From Marinobacter sp. Arc7-DN-1 (GTDB lineage: Bacteria > Pseudomonadota > Gammaproteobacteria > Pseudomonadales > Oleiphilaceae), in contig NZ_CP031848.1 in NCBI RefSeq assembly GCF_003441595.1, positions 124,001 through 188,000 of the forward strand: a stretch of DNA of 64,000 nucleotides, in the 5' to 3' direction. This document shows positions 59,233 through 64,000 of the stretch, one piece after another; the first letter of the stretch is position 1, and every line of letters begins with the position of its first letter. The notes under the pieces were generated by a model. It ran no database searches. It had not been told where the DNA came from and worked only from the letters and a program-made list of their open reading frames with translations. The translations under genes and the position numbers were made by a program.

Positions 59233-61875
59233 ATGGGTAAAAGTCTCGTTATTGTCGAGTCGCCAGCGAAAGCGAAGACCATCAACAAATACCTGGGCTC
59301 CGACTTCATCGTCAAGTCGAGCGTCGGGCATATTCGTGATCTCCCCGTCAGTGGTAGCGGGTCGCAGTCCGATCCCAAGGAGCGGGCCAGACAGGCTGCG
59401 GCCACCCGGAAGATGAGCCCGGACGAGAAGGCCACGCACAAGAAGCGTAAGGCCCGGGAACAGCTGGTCGCGCGGATGGGTGTGGATCCGGATCAGGACT
59501 GGAGTGCCCGTTATGAGATTCTTCCCGGCAAGGAAAAGGTGGTCAGCGAACTCAAGCGCCTGGCGAAGTCTGCAGACCATATCTATCTGGCAACGGATTT
59601 GGACCGTGAAGGGGAGGCCATCGCCTGGCACTTGCAGGAAGCGATTGGTGGTGAGCCGGAAAAATACCGGCGCGTGGTGTTCAATGAGATCACCAAGCGC
59701 GCCATTCAGGAAGCGTTCAAGGACCCCGGCAATCTCGACACAAACCGTGTGAATGCCCAGCAGGCAAGGCGGTTCCTGGACCGTGTCGTGGGCTATATGG
59801 TATCTCCGCTGTTGTGGGCCAAGATTGCCCGTGGCTTGTCGGCGGGCCGGGTTCAGTCGGTCGCAGTGCGGATGATTGCGGAGCGGGAACGGGAGATCCG
59901 GAAATTTGTACCGGAGGAGTTCTGGCAGCTCCATGCCGACCTCGCGTCCGAAAGAGCTGACCAACCGGTTCGGTTTGAAGTAACCCGCTATGATGACAAG
60001 CCCTACCGGCCCGTTAACGAGCAACAAAGCACCGAGCACGTTAATCGCCTGAAGGCCGGCGACTTCAAGGTTGCCAGGCGCGAGGACAAACCGACCCGGT
60101 CCCGGCCGTCGGCACCCTTTATTACCTCTACGCTGCAGCAGGCTGCAAGCAACCGCATGGGGTTCAGTGTCAAGAAAACGATGATGCTGGCACAGCGCTT
60201 GTACGAAGCTGGCTTCATTACCTACATGCGTACCGACTCCACCAACCTGAGTCAGGACGCGGTCAACGGTTGCCGGGATTTCATTCAAAAGCAGTTCGGG
60301 GGCAAGTACCTGCCAGAGAAGCCGCGGGTTTACGGCAGCAAGGAGGGTGCCCAGGAGGCCCACGAGGCGATTCGCCCAACCGAAGTCAGTCGTCGCCCGG
60401 CGGATATCAGCGGCCTTGAGAAGGATGCAGAGAAGCTTTACGACCTGATCTGGCGACAGTTTATTGCCTGCCAGATGTCGGATGCCGAGTTCCTGAGTAC
60501 ATCCATTGTGGTGGCGAATGGAGATTACGAGCTGCGTACCCGTGGCCGGATCATCAGGTTTGACGGTTTTCTCAAGGCGGCCCCCCAGGCTGCCAAAAAA
60601 GACGAGGACGTCTCGTTGCCGGATATTCAGGTGGACGACGTTCTGGATCTGAAAAAACTGGACCCGAGCCAGCACTTTACCAAGCCTGCACCCAGGTACA
60701 CGGAAGCCAGTCTGGTTAAAGAGCTTGAAAAGCAGGGTATTGGCCGTCCTTCGACTTATGCCTCCATCATTTCCACCATCCAGGATCGTGGCTATGTGCG
60801 GTTACAGAACCGCCGGTTCTATGCCGAAAAGATGGGCGAAATCGTTACCGAGCGACTGTCGGAGTCGTTCCCGAACCTGATGGATTTCGACTTCACCGCG
60901 AAGATGGAGGACGAGCTGGATGAGATTGCCGAAGGTGAGGTCCAGTGGAAAAAGGTACTGAATGATTTTTACGGCCGTTTCCGGCAACAGCTGGAAAAGG
61001 CCGAAAGTGCGGAAGATGGCGGCATGCGCGCCAACACGCCTACAGAAACCGATATTCCATGCCCCAGCTGTGGTCGCAACATGCAGATCCGGGTCGCCAG
61101 CACGGGCGTGTTCCTGGGCTGTTCTGGGTATTCATTGCCTCCGAAAGAGCGTTGTAAAACCACCATTAACCTGGTTTCAGGTGATGAAGTGGTCAGTGCG
61201 GATGATGATGTCGAGGGTGAAGGTGAAACCCGCCTGCTTCGGAAGAAACGGCGTTGTCCGAAATGCGGTACTGCCATGGACAGCTACCTCATTGACGAAA
61301 CCCGAAAATTGCACGTGTGTGGTAACAACCCGGATTGTTCAGGCTACGAAGTGGAAAAGGGCACCTTCCGCATTAAGGGTTACGACGGTCCGACACTCGA
61401 GTGCGACAAGTGCGGTTCCGAAATGCAGCTTAAAACAGGCCGGTTCGGCAAGTATTTTGGCTGCACCAACACTGAGTGCAAGAATACTCGTAAGCTACTG
61501 AAAAGCGGGGAGCCGGCACCGCCCAAGATGGATCCGGTGCCGATGCCGGAGTTGCAGTGCCAGAAGGTGGATGACACTTATGTACTCCGGGATGGCGCCT
61601 CAGGCTTGTTCCTCGCGGCCAGCAAATTCCCGAAAAACCGGGAAACCCGGCCGCCGCTGGTGATGGAGATCAAACCGCACCGGAAGGAGATCGACCCGAA
61701 ATACGACTACCTGATGGATGCGCCCGAGCATGATCCGGAAGGCAATCCGACGGTGATCCGCTACAGCCGAAAGACCAGGGAGCAGTACGTCATGTCCGAG
61801 AAGGACGGCAAGGCGACGGGCTGGTCTGCGTGGTATGTAAACGGGAAATGGCAGCCGCAGGACAAGAAAAAGTAG
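59233..61875 (+). CDS. topA: DNA topoisomerase I TopA
   Basis: TopA relaxes negative supercoils. The 880-residue type IA enzyme has a TOPRIM domain ([39 protein letters not shown]). The catalytic tyrosine is in [20 protein letters not shown] at about residue 327. Three C-terminal zinc-ribbon repeats follow ([40 protein letters not shown]), each with paired cysteines, and then a topoisomerase C-terminal region without zinc ligands. It is complete. A large palindrome follows its stop. Confidence 0.97.
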   Translation: MGKSLVIVESPAKAKTINKYLGSDFIVKSSVGHIRDLPVSGSGSQSDPKERARQAAATRKMSPDEKATHKKRKAREQLVARMGVDPDQDWSARYEILPGKEKVVSELKRLAKSADHIYLATDLDREGEAIAWHLQEAIGGEPEKYRRVVFNEITKRAIQEAFKDPGNLDTNRVNAQQARRFLDRVVGYMVSPLLWAKIARGLSAGRVQSVAVRMIAEREREIRKFVPEEFWQLHADLASERADQPVRFEVTRYDDKPYRPVNEQQSTEHVNRLKAGDFKVARREDKPTRSRPSAPFITSTLQQAASNRMGFSVKKTMMLAQRLYEAGFITYMRTDSTNLSQDAVNGCRDFIQKQFGGKYLPEKPRVYGSKEGAQEAHEAIRPTEVSRRPADISGLEKDAEKLYDLIWRQFIACQMSDAEFLSTSIVVANGDYELRTRGRIIRFDGFLKAAPQAAKKDEDVSLPDIQVDDVLDLKKLDPSQHFTKPAPRYTEASLVKELEKQGIGRPSTYASIISTIQDRGYVRLQNRRFYAEKMGEIVTERLSESFPNLMDFDFTAKMEDELDEIAEGEVQWKKVLNDFYGRFRQQLEKAESAEDGGMRANTPTETDIPCPSCGRNMQIRVASTGVFLGCSGYSLPPKERCKTTINLVSGDEVVSADDDVEGEGETRLLRKKRRCPKCGTAMDSYLIDETRKLHVCGNNPDCSGYEVEKGTFRIKGYDGPTLECDKCGSEMQLKTGRFGKYFGCTNTECKNTRKLLKSGEPAPPKMDPVPMPELQCQKVDDTYVLRDGASGLFLAASKFPKNRETRPPLVMEIKPHRKEIDPKYDYLMDAPEHDPEGNPTVIRYSRKTREQYVMSEKDGKATGWSAWYVNGKWQPQDKKK

Positions 61876-61888
61876 TTCGGTTGAACAT

Positions 61889-61947
61889 GGGGTCAGATGA
61901 AACGGGGTCAGATGAAACTTTCATCTGACCCCGTTTCATCTGACCCC
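61889..61947. repeat. 59-nt near-perfect palindrome of doubled GGGGTCAGATGAAA units
   Basis: GGGGTCAGATGAAA occurs twice in tandem, separated by one C (61889-61917). It is followed by a single C and then its exact 29-nt reverse complement (61919-61947). The unit would form a 29-bp hairpin. It lies 14 bases after the topA stop and 12 bases before the end of the convergent gene, so it could terminate both. Its modular structure resembles REP/BIME-type extragenic repeats. No other copy is visible in this window. Confidence 0.9.
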
Positions 61948-61958
61948 GTTTTCAGCCT

Positions 61959-62831
61959 TTACCGGAACTTCCTCAACCTCTGAATGAGCGACGACGTATC
62001 CCAGCGTTTGCCGCCCATCGACTGTACATCGGCGTAGAACTGATCCACCAGAGCGGTCACCGGCAGCGACGCGTTCACCTTGCGCGCCTCCTCCAGACAG
62101 ATCCCCAGATCCTTCCGCATCCAGTCCACCGCGAAGCCATGCTCAAACTCCCCGGCAATCATGGTGCCGGAGCGGTTTTCCATTTGCCAGGATTGGGCGG
62201 CGCCTTTGGAAATGACGTTCACCACTTTGGCGACATCCAGTTCCGCCTGTTCGGCAAAATGCAGTGCCTCTGACAGGCCCTGTACCAGGCCGGCAATGGC
62301 AATCTGGTTCACCATCTTGGTTTTCTGGCCGCTGCCGGCAGGGCCCATCAGGTTGAGCGCACGGGCGTAGTGTTTCATGACGGGTTCGGCTTTGGCGTAG
62401 TCTGCTTCGGAACCGCCGCACATGATGGTCAGTTTGCCGTTTTCAGCGCCCTGCTGGCCACCGGAAACCGGCGCATCGACAAAACCCATCCCGTTGCGGC
62501 GGGCGGCCTCGGCGAGGTGTTCGGCAATGCTGGCGGAGGCCGTGGTGTGGTCGACCAGGACAGCGCCCTCGGGGGCATTGGCAAGAATGCCTTCATCGCC
62601 TTCGTACACGGCCTTCAGGTCGGTATCGGCGCCAACGCAGGTCAGGACGATATCCGCGCCTTTAACCGCCTCAGCAATGGTGGCGCAGCTGGTTCCGGGG
62701 TAATCATTGGCCCATTGCCCGGATTTGGCGGATGTCCGGTTCCAGACCCTGACGGTGAGCCCGGCTTTGGCCAGGTGACCCGCCATCGGATACCCCATGA
62801 CCCCCAGGCCGATAAATGCTGCTGTAGACAT
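61959..62831 (-). CDS. NAD(P)-dependent beta-hydroxyacid dehydrogenase (3-hydroxyisobutyrate dehydrogenase-like)
   Basis: The 290-residue protein has the family N-terminus TAAFIGLGVMGYPMAGHLAK with the NAD(P) glycine motif GLGVMG. It also has the substrate site FVDAPVSGGQQGAENGKLTI, the catalytic lysine in GSGQKTKMVNQIAIAGLVQG at about residue 170, and a C-terminal MRKDLGICLEEARKV helix. Members include 3-hydroxyisobutyrate dehydrogenase, tartronate semialdehyde reductase and glyoxylate reductase; the exact substrate cannot be assigned here. It starts behind AGGAGAAAG. Confidence 0.93.
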   Translation of the reverse strand: MSTAAFIGLGVMGYPMAGHLAKAGLTVRVWNRTSAKSGQWANDYPGTSCATIAEAVKGADIVLTCVGADTDLKAVYEGDEGILANAPEGAVLVDHTTASASIAEHLAEAARRNGMGFVDAPVSGGQQGAENGKLTIMCGGSEADYAKAEPVMKHYARALNLMGPAGSGQKTKMVNQIAIAGLVQGLSEALHFAEQAELDVAKVVNVISKGAAQSWQMENRSGTMIAGEFEHGFAVDWMRKDLGICLEEARKVNASLPVTALVDQFYADVQSMGGKRWDTSSLIQRLRKFR

Positions 62832-62932
62832 TGCTTTCTCCTCCTGTGTTTTTGTCGGGTTAACTTATCATAGAAGAGTGGGGCAGGCGGTGAAATCGGG
62901 ATAGGGGGGAGCCACTAGACTCCGCCCCTCCC

Positions 62933-62968
62933 ACACCACCCGGCAAGCGGGTCCGCACCGGGCGGTTC
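62933..62968 (-). ncRNA. group II intron domain V-like hairpin
   Basis: On the minus strand ACCGCCCGG pairs with CCGGGTGGT (one G-U) and an inner GCGG pairs with CCGC around a small loop. This is the size and shape of intron domain V, and it lies 14 bases after the maturase stop, as expected. Confidence 0.65.
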
Positions 62969-62982
62969 GAGACGTTGAGGTA

Positions 62983-64000
62983 TCACGAGAGACGCGGCAC
63001 GCCCAACCGATCAAAGTAGGCAATCGTCAGCACGTTGTGAATGGCAGACCGACTGTTATGCCACCAGCGACGGCTCAGGGCCGCCACTGATTCCGCAACC
63101 CAGGGACTCGCGCCAAGGCGCAGCAGTTCCCGGTAAATGGTCCTGCCCCGCTTCCACTGTTTGAGATGCAAGGCTCTTAGGGCGACGGCGTAACCACTCA
63201 TCCAGCGACCGCCAGATGCGTGGCGTTTGCGCCAGCCGGAAGTACCCTTTCCATCCCAACAGGTAGCTACGGAGTTGCTCTACCACCTGCTCAATACTGC
63301 GCCCTCCGTTGCGTCGGGTCAGTTGCCTGATCCTCCACTTGAACGCCTGTAACGCCTTGGCTGATACCGCGCGCCGGACGTCTCCGTCCCTCGTCTGCCA
63401 TAAGGCATAGCCGAGGAACTTTCGACCGAACGCACTGGCGACTGCGCTTTTGGATTCGTTGATCGTCAAGCGCAATTTGCCGTAACAGCGACGCAACAGT
63501 CGCATCACTCGCTCACCGGCTTTCTGACTGCGTACGTAGACGTTGCAGTCATCGGCATAGCGGGCGAAGCAGTGGCCCCGGCGCTCCAGTTCCCGATCCA
63601 CCTCGTCCAGCAGACGTTCGCCAATAAAGGCGACAGAGGCCCGCCTTGCGGCGTGCCTTCGTGTCGCTCAATGACGACTCCGCCATCCATAATGCCCGCA
63701 TTCAGATACGCCCGAACCAGCCGGATGACTCCGGTGTCGTTCACACGCGGTTTCAGACGGTCGATCAGGATGTCGTGGTTGACCCGGTCGAAGAAACTTC
63801 GACAGGTCGACGTCCACCACGATGTGGTGGCCCTGCTGGGCATAGCGGTGTGCAGCCAAAACCGCATCCTGAGCCCGACGGCCCGGGCGGAAGCCGTGGC
63901 TGTGCTCGCTGAAGGTTGGATCGATCAGAGGTTGCAGCACTTGCAACAGTGCCTGTTGAATCAGACGGTCTGGTCACGGTGGGATACCCAGTTCCCGTTC
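62983..64000 (-). pseudogene. group II intron reverse transcriptase/maturase, multiply frameshifted and cut by the window edge
   Basis: Pieces of one reverse transcriptase/maturase occur in successive frames. They are LIDPTFSEHSHGFRPGRRAQ with HHIVVDVDLSKF, then FFDRVNHDILIDRLKPR with EGTPQGGPLSPLLANV, then CFARYADDCNVYVRSQKAGE up to SLDEWLRRR, and finally LRALHLKQWKRGRTIYRELL up to YFDRLGVPRLS. The catalytic YADD is present. Switches between pieces each need a single-base change (near 63802, 63620 and 63186), and two more seem needed near 63975. As written it cannot make a full protein. Sequencing error is an alternative to decay. Confidence 0.85.

Larger units (their letters stand above)
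62895..64000 (-). mobile_element. 3' part of a group II intron (runs off right edge)
   Basis: The minus strand carries a reverse transcriptase/maturase remnant followed by a domain V-like hairpin at 62968-62933 and a tail ending near CCCTATCCCGAT. This order (maturase, domain V, domain VI, 3' end) defines the 3' half of a bacterial group II intron. The boundary near 62895 is an estimate. It lies upstream of the dehydrogenase gene in the same orientation. The 5' half is outside the window. Confidence 0.8.

Noticed and set aside
59206..60675. 489-codon open frame on the minus strand
   Set aside because: Antisense shadow of topA; no ribosome site and no recognisable domain.

Overview
The window comes from a gammaproteobacterium, most probably Marinobacter or a close relative. 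This is inferred from gene order and protein character, not from a database search. Supporting blocks are queA-tgt-yajC-secD-secF, suhB-trmJ-cysE-iscR-iscS, ndk-rlmN-pilF-rodZ-ispG-hisS-yfgM-bamB-der, fadB-fadA and a polar-type flg operon behind an RpoN promoter. The DNA is moderately GC-rich and densely coded.

Layout: (1) 1-9.4 kb holds the 5' part of a periplasmic iron-binding protein gene read off the left edge, a PilZ protein, two lipoproteins, a degenerate HD-GYP protein, a YadGH-like ABC exporter, queF, a membrane class III adenylate cyclase, an Mpo1-like protein and a nitroreductase. (2) 9.5-21.0 kb is the complete flgBCDEFGHIJKL operon for flagellar rod, rings, hook and hook-filament junction. 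(3) 21.1-26.8 kb holds tRNA-Leu(CAA), queA-tgt and yajC-secDF, closed by a strong bidirectional terminator. (4) 26.9-31.7 kb holds a SuhB-like protein without its metal ligands, trmJ, cysE, iscR with an IscR-type operator, an IscS that lacks the usual C-terminal tail, and ndk directly after it with no iscUA-hscBA-fdx. (5) 31.8-40.5 kb is the housekeeping run rlmN to der. (6) 40.6-46.9 kb, mostly minus strand, holds ackA-pta, a PAS-GGDEF-EAL protein, a 50-residue CcoM-like membrane protein behind an ANR/FNR-type box, and tRNA-Glu. (7) 47-55.2 kb holds a nucleotide-sugar epimerase-like protein, a CbiX-like chelatase, a DUF924 protein, an L,D-transpeptidase-like protein, tRNA-Gly, a MOSC protein, the ABC-F ATPase Uup with a coupled cysteine-containing unknown, a universal stress protein and an exported helical unknown. 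(8) 55.6-62.8 kb holds fadBA, topA and a beta-hydroxyacid dehydrogenase, with a near-perfect 59-nt palindrome between the last two. (9) 62.9-64.0 kb is the 3' end of a group II intron whose reverse transcriptase frame is broken several times.

How the genes work together: the flagellar block is self-contained for export of rod and hook parts, but flgM, flgA and chemotaxis genes do not precede flgB. Cyclic-nucleotide signalling recurs (PilZ, degenerate HD-GYP, GGDEF-EAL, adenylate cyclase). queF, queA and tgt together cover late queuosine synthesis and its insertion into tRNA.

I saw no CRISPR array, prophage, integrase or defence island. The most interesting points are the reduced isc locus paired with a shortened IscS, the apparently catalytically dead SuhB, the unannotated-size CcoM gene with its oxygen-type operator, and the palindrome after topA.
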